Shown here piece after piece: positions 34,597 to 42,478 of a stretch of 64,000 nt of DNA. The notes under the pieces are model-generated. The model ran no database searches. It was not told the origin of the DNA and was given only the letters and a program-made list of their open reading frames with translations. The DNA is from Planctomycetota bacterium (GTDB lineage: Bacteria > Planctomycetota > Phycisphaerae > Phycisphaerales > UBA1924). The position numbers and the translations under genes were made by a program. Every line of letters starts with the position of its first letter. The stretch's first letter is position 1. Where the stretch lies: contig JAJRPN010000002.1 of the NCBI GenBank assembly GCA_024280755.1, positions 50,374 to 114,373 on the forward strand, written 5' to 3'.

Positions 34597-35907
34597 TTAG
34601 TTCGCGTCGATCGCTTTTTGGATCGCGTCTTTGGTTGCTTTGATGAGATCTTCTGCGCTGAGTTCTTTGCTGATGCCTCTATGATAGGTGATCTCACCAT
34701 CGCGATCGATCACGATCAGGGTTGGGAACACACGAGCCTTAAAAGTTGAAACAAGCGTATCGGCATCGAGTACGAGCGTGTGTTGATATCGATTGATGGT
34801 GAAATCGTCCGCGGTCTGATCCGGGTCGGCTTCTCGAATCGCAAGCCCAAAGATATCGACCGGATCAGATGAGAAATCGTTGGCGAGCTGCGAAACCAAT
34901 GGCGACGCCGATTTGCACGGGATACACCACGAACCCCAGAAATACAAAACAGTGATCCGGTCGGCCTGTGTCGAGTTGCTCACTTCTGAGCCGGATTCCG
35001 GGGTGAACGCATAGGCTGGTGTCCGTTTGATGCGGGGAACACTTGTTTCAACAGGATTCAGGTTCGTTTGGATTTGGTGAGCAGGACGATCTGTAGTCAG
35101 AGGCGGGCGCACCTCGTTGGCGTCGTTGTTCGCCTCGTCGGGATTGGGCATCGTTGATCGAAACTCAAAGCTCTCAGGACGGTTCACATCAAGCAGGTCC
35201 TGAGGCGGCTCGGTGATTTTTAAGTTCGAAAGCTCGAAGAGTAGCGTGATCTTTACCAGCCCGGCATCGGTGATGTGTTCGAGCTTGCGTGGGAGTTTGT
35301 CGTCAACTCCGATGAACCATCGGGCGTCGGTGTAGGTGCTCGAACTTGATGATCGCCCTTTGGGTTTGGTGCGCTTGATGTGGATGACATCACAGAGGGT
35401 GTCGCCGATGACTTCTTGAGTGAGCAGGTCGATGGTCTGCGCGTTGTCCGCATCTTCTGCATAGGGATCATCTTGCACGATGGACCGGAGCAGCATGAGT
35501 TGGAAGGCAGAGGGGATGCCTCGCCCGTTCTTTGTCGCAGGGCGTTCGTTGATGGTGTGTGCGGTGATGTCGGTCCAGATGAATCGGTCCGAAGTGATCA
35601 GGAGATCGATCGGCTGCGATGGCATGGTTTGTTGATCGCGGGCTTCGCCAATACAGTGAATGACGCGCCCGAGTTCTTCGTGGGTGCCAAAGAAGAGCTG
35701 CCCGGTCATCGAGGGCAGGGTGTCTTTGAACATCGCCCCCCCTTCGCCTCCCATCTTAAACTGGGCACTGAACCCGGTGAGTTCAGCCAGTGCGTCGCGC
35801 GAGGCGACAAGGATGTCGTTTGGGCTTTGGGCAATTGCAGGTGTGATCGCTCCAAAGAGCGTTGTGCAGATCATGGCGATGCAAAGACGAAGGGTTATCG
35901 AAGACAT
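34597..35907 (-). CDS. Periplasmic thioredoxin-like (TlpA-type) protein with an N-terminal lipoprotein-carrier-like domain
   Basis: A 436-residue exported protein (signal peptide ...CTTLFGAITPAIAQ) in two parts. Residues 25-250 have alternating strands (FSAQFKMGG, GQLFFGTHEEL, DLLITSDRFIWTDI, GDTLCDVIHIKRT, KLPRKLEHITDAG) as in DUF2092/LolA-like beta domains. The C-terminal 140 residues are thioredoxin-like, with YFWGSWCIPCKSASPLVSQLANDF (WCxxC active site), a cis-Pro segment RVFPTLIVIDRDGEITYHRG and family length. It may reduce or shuffle disulfides in the periplasm. The start at 35907 gives the signal peptide; the ORF track adds 16 residues. Confidence 0.85.
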   Translation of the reverse strand: MSSITLRLCIAMICTTLFGAITPAIAQSPNDILVASRDALAELTGFSAQFKMGGEGGAMFKDTLPSMTGQLFFGTHEELGRVIHCIGEARDQQTMPSQPIDLLITSDRFIWTDITAHTINERPATKNGRGIPSAFQLMLLRSIVQDDPYAEDADNAQTIDLLTQEVIGDTLCDVIHIKRTKPKGRSSSSSTYTDARWFIGVDDKLPRKLEHITDAGLVKITLLFELSNLKITEPPQDLLDVNRPESFEFRSTMPNPDEANNDANEVRPPLTTDRPAHQIQTNLNPVETSVPRIKRTPAYAFTPESGSEVSNSTQADRITVLYFWGSWCIPCKSASPLVSQLANDFSSDPVDIFGLAIREADPDQTADDFTINRYQHTLVLDADTLVSTFKARVFPTLIVIDRDGEITYHRGISKELSAEDLIKATKDAIQKAIDAN

Positions 35908-35992
35908 GAATGGAATCCTACATGAAAAGAACTGGACACAAGCCCAACGGCTCAACCATCAGATTATTGCCCATGAATCAAGGCATAACAGG

Positions 35993-36841
35993 TTATGCGA
36001 GCATGCTCTTGAGGGCATCGCCAGGGTGAGGCTGGCGCATGAAGTGTTCGCCGATCAGGGCGATATGGACATTGTGAGACCGAAGCCGGGCAAGGTCTGC
36101 CGGGGCTTTGATGCCTGATTCAGAGACCAAAATGGATCGATTCTCGACCAGATCAACAAGGTCGGTGGTATGGGCCAGATCGGTGACCATCTTGGAGAGA
36201 TCACGGTTATTGATCCCCAGAAGCGTTCGTTTATGATTCGATGCGTTGAGAATCGGCCCGACGCGGAGCAGGTTGGCTTTTGAGTGGACTTCGAGAAGGA
36301 CAGCTAGATCGAGCGTATTGGCGAGGTTGAGCATCTCGGCGATTTGGGTGTCGCTCAGGCATTCGGCGATCAATAGCACCGCGTCGGCGCCATGGGCTCG
36401 GGCTTGGGTGATTTGGTAGGGATCGAGGATGAAGTCTTTGCGGATGACCGGGAGCGAGACGACGGCTTTGATACGATTGATGAATGAGAGGTGCCCACCA
36501 AAGAATTTTTCGTCCGTAAGGCAAGATATAGCCGATGCACCTGCATTGGAGTATTGTTGCGCGATGTCTTCTGGATTAAAACCATCATCTGAATATTCAG
36601 GGCGGATAAGCCCAGCGGATGGGCTTTGCCGTTTGATCTCGGCGATGACGCGCGTGTGTTGTTCGTTGGGATCGACCAATGAGCCGAAGAAATCGCGCGT
36701 GGGATCGGCATCAGCGATCATTGATTCAAGTAATGCGACAGGCTCGGTGCGTTTAGCCGAGGAAATCTCGCCAAGTTTGAACCCGACAATCTCACTCAAA
36801 ACAGCAGGCAGGTCATTTGGGATGGATGATAAATCACTCAT
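35993..36841 (-). CDS. trpC: Indole-3-glycerol phosphate synthase
   Basis: TrpC closes the indole ring from CdRP in tryptophan synthesis. The 282-residue (beta-alpha)8 barrel has VIAEIKRQSPSAGLI (catalytic Glu/Lys), GASAISCLTDEKFFGGHLSFI, LPVIRKDFILDPYQI (catalytic Lys), ADAVLLIAECL, VLLEVHSKANLLRV, LLGINNRDLSKM and ILVSESGIKAPADL. ATG at 36841 replaces a track start 46 codons upstream. No other trp genes are adjacent. It is divergent from the CPBP protease gene with only 43 bases between starts, so their promoters must overlap. Confidence 0.95.
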   Translation of the reverse strand: MSDLSSIPNDLPAVLSEIVGFKLGEISSAKRTEPVALLESMIADADPTRDFFGSLVDPNEQHTRVIAEIKRQSPSAGLIRPEYSDDGFNPEDIAQQYSNAGASAISCLTDEKFFGGHLSFINRIKAVVSLPVIRKDFILDPYQITQARAHGADAVLLIAECLSDTQIAEMLNLANTLDLAVLLEVHSKANLLRVGPILNASNHKRTLLGINNRDLSKMVTDLAHTTDLVDLVENRSILVSESGIKAPADLARLRSHNVHIALIGEHFMRQPHPGDALKSMLA

Positions 36842-36884
36842 AAATCGTGTACTCGATAGATCGGTTTGCTCGCCAACTCGCTTG

Positions 36885-37898
36885 ATGGTGATGGCGGCTT
36901 TGTTTGCATGTATTCTATCGCCCGCAGTTGCCCAGGCAGAGATGGTCGGCGCAACGCTCGCGCAAGTGGTGGATACCAACTCAGTTCAGAGTAAAAGCGT
37001 AGGCGATGTCTATGAGACCATGAAACAGTGGAAGCTGGTCTCGCTCGGGATCTCGATGCTATTGGTGATCGCATTGCTCTTTGCAGGCGGATTGTTGCGT
37101 CCGGGTGGATTTGCCAAAGCGGGTTTGCGTGATGTTTCGACGCTGCCGGGCGTGGTGTGGGTCTTTGCGTGCTTTGTGGTGATTTTGGCGATGTCGTCTG
37201 CGCCCCAACTGATCGGCAAGATTCAGTGGATTCAAGATCAGCAGTATGACGAAACCCAGATGCTCGCGATCAACACGGTGGGCTCGTATATCTTTGGGAT
37301 GATCGCTGGGATCGGGATGCTGTTCATCCTCAAAGGCAGCGCAACGACTGGCGATGGCGAAGGAAAAAACAACTGCGGGCTTGGGCTGAGCCTGCTTGAT
37401 GTTCCTGTCGGGCTTGGGTGCTTTGTGTTGGCGTATCCTTTTATAGAGCTGCTCAATATGCTCGGGGTCTTTGCCTATACCCAGACGCAAGAGTCGCCTC
37501 CAGAAGGGATGGGGCACCCGACACTTGAGTTGCTCACCAATCAGCCTGAGAACTATTGGGTGTGGGCGATCGTCGCGGGAGCTGTTATTGGGGCACCGAT
37601 TGTCGAAGAGCTGATTTTTCGTGTGTTCTTGCAAGGGGCGTTGATTAAGTGGATCAAGAGCCCTTGGCTCTCGATTATTTTCTCTGCGATTATTTTCGCA
37701 GGAATTCATCGGCTCAGCTCCGAGCCACTCCCTTGGCATGCCCTGTTGCCGATCTTTGCACTCGGGCTCACCTGCGGCGTCGCGTATGAACGCACCAAGC
37801 GCGTGGGTGTGCCGATCACGATGCACATCTGTTTTAACGCCCTCAATGTGATGCTCGCGCTGATGATCAACGCCGACGCAGCACAGACCGGGGTGTGA
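36885..37898 (+). CDS. CPBP-family intramembrane protease
   Basis: A 337-residue polytopic membrane protein of the CAAX-protease/bacteriocin-processing (Abi) family. It starts with a signal-like segment (MVMAALFACILSPAVAQAE), has about seven further helices, and carries the family motifs IVEELIFRVFLQGAL (EExxxR, catalytic Glu pair), IIFAGIHRL (catalytic His) and ITMHICFNALNVMLAL (second His with Asn). Substrates of bacterial members are mostly unknown. The ORF track runs 152 codons further upstream inside antisense trpC and is not real there. The stop abuts that of the convergent small-membrane-protein gene. Confidence 0.87.
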   Translation: MVMAALFACILSPAVAQAEMVGATLAQVVDTNSVQSKSVGDVYETMKQWKLVSLGISMLLVIALLFAGGLLRPGGFAKAGLRDVSTLPGVVWVFACFVVILAMSSAPQLIGKIQWIQDQQYDETQMLAINTVGSYIFGMIAGIGMLFILKGSATTGDGEGKNNCGLGLSLLDVPVGLGCFVLAYPFIELLNMLGVFAYTQTQESPPEGMGHPTLELLTNQPENYWVWAIVAGAVIGAPIVEELIFRVFLQGALIKWIKSPWLSIIFSAIIFAGIHRLSSEPLPWHALLPIFALGLTCGVAYERTKRVGVPITMHICFNALNVMLALMINADAAQTGV

Positions 37899-38465
37899 TT
37901 ATTCCTGATCTTTGGTGCTTGCTTGCGGGTTGGCCGCGTTCCAGTATTGCATGAAGCGATCGTACTCTTCGGGGGTGAGAAGCCCGAGAGTGGCCGATGT
38001 GTTGGTGTTTATATCCGTGACGGTGAGGGTGGTGTAGTGCTTGAGCTTGGTTTTTGTGTCAAGGGTTGAGCCGGCGAGTTTGATGAGGGTTGGTGACTTG
38101 CGAAGGTGGAAGATTTTGAGTTGTTCAGGGTTGAGTTGCTCGGCGTAGAACCAGAGGGGGCACTTTGAATAACAGTGAATGGTTTTGAGCAGAGGGAATG
38201 CCGTGAGGAGAGAGACCGGTAGGCAGACAAGGATGGAAGCCCCTACAATGACATACCACGATTCGGTTGGGGTATTGAATCCAATGAGGAACGATGTGAC
38301 ACTGGGCATGACGATTCCCATTGCAATGGTGCTTGGGATCAGGCCCCAGGTGAGGAAGTTGAGGAAGCCAAAGTAAGATAAATCGCGATAGGTATATGCC
38401 GCACTCCGGGTTTGATATTCGCGGCGAAGCCAGAGTTCTTCACCAAGTGGTTGTGGATTAGGCAT
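37899..38465 (-). CDS. Two-helix membrane protein, third of three tandem paralogues
   Basis: A 188-residue protein: a short basic N-terminus (MPNPQPLGEELWLRREYQ), two transmembrane helices (GFLNFLTWGLIPSTIAMGIV and VIVGASILVCLPVSLLTAF), then a cytosolic-looking beta-rich domain (LWFYAEQLNPEQLKIFHLRKSPTLIKLAG...YYTTLTVTD-type strand) and the C-terminal signature LLTPEEYDRFMQYWNAA. The plan resembles YcxB/PH-like small membrane proteins, but that is a guess. It shares N- and C-terminal blocks with the two genes upstream. ATG at 38465 overlaps the previous stop by eight bases (ATGCCTAA). Confidence 0.8.
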   Translation of the reverse strand: MPNPQPLGEELWLRREYQTRSAAYTYRDLSYFGFLNFLTWGLIPSTIAMGIVMPSVTSFLIGFNTPTESWYVIVGASILVCLPVSLLTAFPLLKTIHCYSKCPLWFYAEQLNPEQLKIFHLRKSPTLIKLAGSTLDTKTKLKHYTTLTVTDINTNTSATLGLLTPEEYDRFMQYWNAANPQASTKDQE

Positions 38466-38985
38466 CGGTGTCAACTTGTGCGGCGTTCCAATATTGCATA
38501 AAGCGATCGTACTCTTCGGGGGTGAGAAGCCCGAGGGTGGCGGATGTTTCTGTGGCCTTGTCGGTGACGGTGAGGGTGGTGTAGTATTTGATTTTGGTCT
38601 TTTTTGTGTCTAGTGATGAGTTTGCGAGTTTGATAATCGTTGGTGGCTTGCGGAAGTGGTAGACTTTGAGTTGCTCAGGGTTGAGTTGTTCGGCGTAGAA
38701 CCAGATGGGAGAGAAGCGTGACATGGCAAGAAGAATGTATACGAGGAAGAAGAAGCTGATGTACGCCGGTATGAGGACGATAACGGTGCCGACAGCTATG
38801 GCCAGTGGAGTTGCTCGATCGCTCGTTTGAAATAATATGACGAAAACTGGTATTAGAAGCAGAAGAGATGCTTGCCAAAGAAGAATGCAAATGACGAAGA
38901 GTTCTCGAAAGATGAAGGGTCCGCCGCGATTTTTTAAGTCGCGGCGAAGCCAGAGTTCTTCACCAAGTGGTTGTGGATTAGGCAT
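38458..38985 (-). CDS. Two-helix membrane protein, second of three tandem paralogues
   Basis: A 175-residue paralogue of its neighbours. It has MPNPQPLGEELWLRRDLK at the start, two hydrophobic segments (ICILLWQASLLLLIPVFVILF and IAVGTVIVLIPAYISFFFLVYILL), the shared WFYAEQLNPEQLKVYHFRKPPTIIKLANSSLDT block, YYTTLTVTD, and LLTPEEYDRFMQYWNAAQVDTDA. The last 70 bases are nearly identical in DNA to the end of the first paralogue, indicating recent duplication or gene conversion. Start and stop both overlap the neighbours through ATGCCTAA. Confidence 0.8.
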   Translation of the reverse strand: MPNPQPLGEELWLRRDLKNRGGPFIFRELFVICILLWQASLLLLIPVFVILFQTSDRATPLAIAVGTVIVLIPAYISFFFLVYILLAMSRFSPIWFYAEQLNPEQLKVYHFRKPPTIIKLANSSLDTKKTKIKYYTTLTVTDKATETSATLGLLTPEEYDRFMQYWNAAQVDTDA

Positions 38986-39502
38986 CGGTGTCAACTTGTG
39001 CGGCGTTCCAATATTGCATGAAGCGATCGTACTCTTCGGGAGTGAGCAGCCCGAGGGTAGCCTCAGATTGTCTGTTTTTGCTTACAATGGTTAAGTTGAT
39101 ATAGTGATTTTTAAGAGCTTTGGAAACAGTGGACTCTTGTAGTGGCACTAGGATTTGTGGCTTCCCTAAACGATAAATCGTGAGTTGGACGGGATCGATT
39201 TGTTCAGCGTAAAAGAAAATGGGGCAAATTGCGAGTGAGCAAGCTTGCAGGAAAACGATTCGTGTAAGGTAGATACATGTAAATGTAAAAAACATGTAGA
39301 GGAGAACCGCAGCCCAAGGCGGAAAGCTGTCATTTCTATAAACAATAGTTGTTGTTCGGAAGAGTACAAACAATGTTATGAATGAAAACAATACGAGTAG
39401 TGTGGTGATTCTGATTTCTCTTAGGAGAAAAAGCGCGCCGCGGCCAGAGTGGTCGCGGCGCACCCAAACGGATTCGCCAAGTGGGTATTGGATTTGATTC
39501 AT
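38978..39502 (-). CDS. Two-helix membrane protein, first of three tandem paralogues
   Basis: A 174-residue paralogue. It starts MNQIQYPLGESVWVRRDHSG, has two transmembrane helices (ITTLLVLFSFITLFVLF and WAAVLLYMFFTFTCIYLTRIVFL), then FFYAEQIDPVQLTIYRLGKPQILVPLQES and the common end LLTPEEYDRFMQYWNAAQVDTDA. It is the most divergent of the three in the middle. It begins two bases after the stop of the secreted protein gene, so the four genes form one tight operon. A role next to that secreted protein, for example as a binding or protective partner, is possible but unproven. Confidence 0.8.
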   Translation of the reverse strand: MNQIQYPLGESVWVRRDHSGRGALFLLREIRITTLLVLFSFITLFVLFRTTTIVYRNDSFPPWAAVLLYMFFTFTCIYLTRIVFLQACSLAICPIFFYAEQIDPVQLTIYRLGKPQILVPLQESTVSKALKNHYINLTIVSKNRQSEATLGLLTPEEYDRFMQYWNAAQVDTDA

Positions 39503-39504
39503 TA

Positions 39505-40512
39505 TTAGACTAAGTCTTCAATTGCTGCTGCAATAAGAAGTTCGGCTCCGGTTGCGTTATCCACATTCCACCCTTCATCATCAAGCGCATTTCGCAACTC
39601 TTCACGGGCAACACCAATTTTGTCAACTGCATCGGTAACTTCGATTAGAGCGTACATGGCAACAGCAGTTACGGCAAGAGCGACGGCCATGGCACCCGCG
39701 GCAGGCGAGAGTGCAATAACAACTGCTCCAATTCCGGCGATTGCAACTGCTTTCACACATGAGGATATGGCGCTTCTGACACTCGCCTTAAATGAACTGA
39801 GTAAGCCAAAGGTGTCGAAATTTTCTATGTTGTAATAGGCGGGGTCATCTAGGTCGCCGTCCATCAAGATGATAGTGTCCTCTAGTAAATTTATGTCCTG
39901 TGTTGACACCCTGGCAATTGGAAAAACACTCGTTACTGGAGTGGTGTCAGTATTTCTTTGAATCCAAAAAATTAGGGTGCGAGTTTCGTCTCCTGATATA
40001 TTTGTGATTTTTGTCCAAGCAATTCCAAGCCGTGCCGAAACGCTTGAAAGCAGGTCGATGTCCTCTTGAGCGATAAAGCTGTATCGGTCTGGGAGAATTT
40101 CGAGGGACATCGTCACATCTACAGGTAAGGAAACTCCCTCTTCATTTTGGATGATTACATTTCCGGAGGCCTGAGAAAGCCATTCGCCTGTCGTGATTTG
40201 TGAGTTGTTCACATCGAAATCAGAGTTGAAGAGCTCCCCCCAGATGCTGCTGGAGAAAGCAATATACTCTCGAATTGGGTCAGGTTTGGGCTCGATGAGG
40301 TCGCCGATGCCTACTCCGGCCGCGAGCCCGGTCATGACATCGTTGATTTCATCGACGGTCGTCGGTGCTTCTTGTGTTGTTGAGGTGACGCCTTGGATGG
40401 GGTCGTTCATCAGGTTGCTTTGGGCGAGGAGTTGTGATGGGTATCCAAACACAACTGCGGATGCTAAGCAGCCTGTGGTGAATGCTCTGAGTCTCTTGAA
40501 CCTTTGAATCAT
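39505..40512 (-). CDS. Exported protein with a C-terminal hydrophobic region, head of a four-gene operon
   Basis: Not recognised. The 335-residue protein has a signal peptide (TGCLASAVVFGYPSQLLAQ), a 170-residue mixed domain with several beta strands, and then a long hydrophobic Ala/Val/Gly-rich stretch (SSCVKAVAIAGIGAVVIALSPAAGAMAVALAVTAVAMYALIEVTDAV) that could form a helical hairpin in a membrane, ending in an acidic tail. The three paralogous membrane proteins follow with 2-base or overlapping spacing. Three 14-base direct repeats lie just upstream of the start, in the promoter region. Confidence 0.75.
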   Translation of the reverse strand: MIQRFKRLRAFTTGCLASAVVFGYPSQLLAQSNLMNDPIQGVTSTTQEAPTTVDEINDVMTGLAAGVGIGDLIEPKPDPIREYIAFSSSIWGELFNSDFDVNNSQITTGEWLSQASGNVIIQNEEGVSLPVDVTMSLEILPDRYSFIAQEDIDLLSSVSARLGIAWTKITNISGDETRTLIFWIQRNTDTTPVTSVFPIARVSTQDINLLEDTIILMDGDLDDPAYYNIENFDTFGLLSSFKASVRSAISSCVKAVAIAGIGAVVIALSPAAGAMAVALAVTAVAMYALIEVTDAVDKIGVAREELRNALDDEGWNVDNATGAELLIAAAIEDLV

Positions 40513-40531
40513 AATCGATTTCTCCTGGGTT

Positions 40532-40579
40532 GGTTATGCCCAGGCGGTTATGCCCAGACGGTTATGCCCAGGCGGTTAT
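40532..40579. repeat. Three tandem 14-bp direct repeats upstream of the four-gene operon
   Basis: The unit GGTTATGCCCAGGC is present at 40532, 40546 (one mismatch) and 40560, followed by a partial fourth copy GGTTAT. It lies 20-67 bases upstream of the ATG at 40512. Spacing of 14 bases is short of a helical turn multiple. It could be a regulator-binding array or simple slippage; there are no spacers, so it is not CRISPR. Confidence 0.88.
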
Positions 40580-40713
40580 ATTGAAATGCAATTGGAGATC
40601 CAATATACATTACATGTCACGCACACTAGCAGAAGTTTGGGACAGATGTTGGAGAATGAAAACAAATTTTGCATAAATTGTTTGCTGGTCGGTTGGCTCC
40701 TAAACTTCTCGCT

Positions 40714-41793
40714 ATGACCACCACTTTTTCACATCGGCCGCGCATTTTGACTGGCGATACGCCGACGGGGCAGCTTCATCTTGGGCATTGGGTCGGGTCG
40801 CTAGAGAGCCGGGTTGCGTTGCAGGATGAGTATGAATGTTTCTTTTTGATCGCCAACATGCACGCGTTTACGACGCGGGCGGATAAGCCTGCCGATATTC
40901 GTCGATCGACGATTGATATCGTCAAGGACTGGCTCGCGTGTGGGATTGATCCGGAGAAGTCAACCTTTGTGCTGCAGACCGAGATCCCGGGGATCGCGGA
41001 GCTGACTTGGTATCTGGCGATGCTGTTGCCGTTTAATCGAGTGATGCGGAATCCAACGCTTAAGACCGAGCTGGAGACCAAAGGGCTTGGCGACAGCTAT
41101 AGCTTCGGGTTCCCGATGTATACTGTCGGGCAGTGTGCGGATATTTTGTTGTTCCGTCCTGAGTTGGTGCCTGTGGGCGAGGATCAGTTGGCGCATATTG
41201 AGCCATGCCGAGAGGTCGCGCGTCGGTTTAATCAGATGTACTGTGGGGTGAACCCGCACACCGAGGATGCAGATTATGTGAAGGAAGGCGGGTTGTTCCC
41301 GATTCCTGAGGGCAAGATCGGGCGTGTGGCGAGGCTTGTCGGGACCGATGGTGTCAACAAGATGTCCAAATCGCTCAATAACACGATTTTGTTGAGTGAC
41401 ACCTTCAAGAAGATCAAGAAGAAGATGGGCGGGTTGTACACCGGGCGGACAGCCATGGACGAGCCGGGCGATATCAAGAACGCGTTGTTTGATTATGTGC
41501 GTGCGTTTATCCAAGATGAGGGTCGCGTGAAGGCGCTCGAAGAGGCGTATTCCAAGGGCGATAATATCGGCGATGGGCATATTAAGGTCGAGATCGCTGA
41601 GCATATCGACAAGCTGCTTGAGCCTATGCGTGAGCGGCGGGTGCCATATGAGGGCGAAGCGGGCGATGCGAAGGTTTTGGAGCTTTTGCGGGAACATACC
41701 AAACGGGCCAATAACGCCGCGGAAGAAACCCTCTATCTTGCCAAAGAAGCGATGCAGATTGACTTCGGCAAGCGGAACCTGATGTTCGATTGA
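40714..41793 (+). CDS. trpS: Tryptophan--tRNA ligase
   Basis: The 359-residue class Ic synthetase has ILTGDTPTGQLHLGHWVGSL (HIGH-type motif), YECFFLIANMHAFTT, SFGFPMYTVGQCADILLFRPELVPVGEDQLAHIEPCREVARRFN, and VNKMSKSLNNTILLSD (KMSKS). ATG at 40714 replaces the ORF track's start 15 codons upstream; the residues after MTTTFSHRPRI match the family start. It is followed after 18 bases by the MauE-like gene and then the class IV aminotransferase on the same strand, so a three-gene transcript is likely. Confidence 0.96.
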   Translation: MTTTFSHRPRILTGDTPTGQLHLGHWVGSLESRVALQDEYECFFLIANMHAFTTRADKPADIRRSTIDIVKDWLACGIDPEKSTFVLQTEIPGIAELTWYLAMLLPFNRVMRNPTLKTELETKGLGDSYSFGFPMYTVGQCADILLFRPELVPVGEDQLAHIEPCREVARRFNQMYCGVNPHTEDADYVKEGGLFPIPEGKIGRVARLVGTDGVNKMSKSLNNTILLSDTFKKIKKKMGGLYTGRTAMDEPGDIKNALFDYVRAFIQDEGRVKALEEAYSKGDNIGDGHIKVEIAEHIDKLLEPMRERRVPYEGEAGDAKVLELLREHTKRANNAAEETLYLAKEAMQIDFGKRNLMFD

Positions 41794-41811
41794 ATCGTAT
41801 ACTCAGTATTC

Positions 41812-42462
41812 ATGAATGAACTACTCCATAATCTACGACGCACGCCCGATCAACCCATTGATGCTGGCAGCGGGCTCTCTATGCCTTCGGAAGCAGATCA
41901 CGAGCGAGGCAAGGAGGACGACTCGTTTTCCGACGGGCTCGATTCGGCCCATCGCAATGAAACAGCCAAGGCGCAAGAATCCGAGCCAGAAGCGAAGTAT
42001 ATATTCGCACGGATCGCGGTTGTTCTGATCATGCTGATGTGGGTGGTTGCGGGGTATTCAAAGGTCTCTGATATGTCGGCGTTTGTCGATATCGTGGCTC
42101 AGCACCGGGTTGTGCCTGAAGATATGAAGGCGTTGTTGTGGTGGGTTGGCCCGGGCGAGCTTGTAATGGGGTTGCTGTTGGTGTTTGTGATTGGCTCTGA
42201 GCTTCGCAAGCCCTTTGGCAAGGTTGTGCTTGTGGTCTCGATGTCTGCGATTGGTGGGTTTATATATTACCTGTCGCTGGTGGACCCGGTCGTGCTTCAG
42301 GAATCTGGGTGCGGGTGTTTGAGCGACTATCGGATCGCGTCTGGGATGGAAAACTCGGTGCGGTTCTTTGCGTATGGGCGGAATGTGATCCTGATTATTC
42401 TGCACCTTGTCGCGTTGTTTGGGCCTGCGATGGTTGATAGTAATCGACGATCCCATGCTTGA
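41812..42462 (+). CDS. MauE/DoxX-like four-helix membrane protein
   Basis: A 216-residue protein: a charged cytosolic N-terminus of about 65 residues, then four transmembrane helices (ARIAVVLIMLMWVVAGYSKV, GELVMGLLLVFVIGSEL, VVLVVSMSAIGGFIYYLSLV, VILIILHLVALFGPAM). The helix-1 ...GYSKVSDMSAFVDIVAQHRVVPEDM segment and the ESGCGCL Cys pair after helix 3 are typical of MauE-type proteins, which are tied to disulfide or electron transfer in protein maturation. No mau genes are near, so the partner is unknown. It sits between trpS and the class IV enzyme. Confidence 0.75.
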   Translation: MNELLHNLRRTPDQPIDAGSGLSMPSEADHERGKEDDSFSDGLDSAHRNETAKAQESEPEAKYIFARIAVVLIMLMWVVAGYSKVSDMSAFVDIVAQHRVVPEDMKALLWWVGPGELVMGLLLVFVIGSELRKPFGKVVLVVSMSAIGGFIYYLSLVDPVVLQESGCGCLSDYRIASGMENSVRFFAYGRNVILIILHLVALFGPAMVDSNRRSHA

Positions 42463-42478
42463 GTGATACGCTTGAGGC

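Noticed and set aside
40532-40579. CRISPR-like repeat
   Set aside because: Only 14-base units in direct contact, with no spacers and no cas genes in the window.
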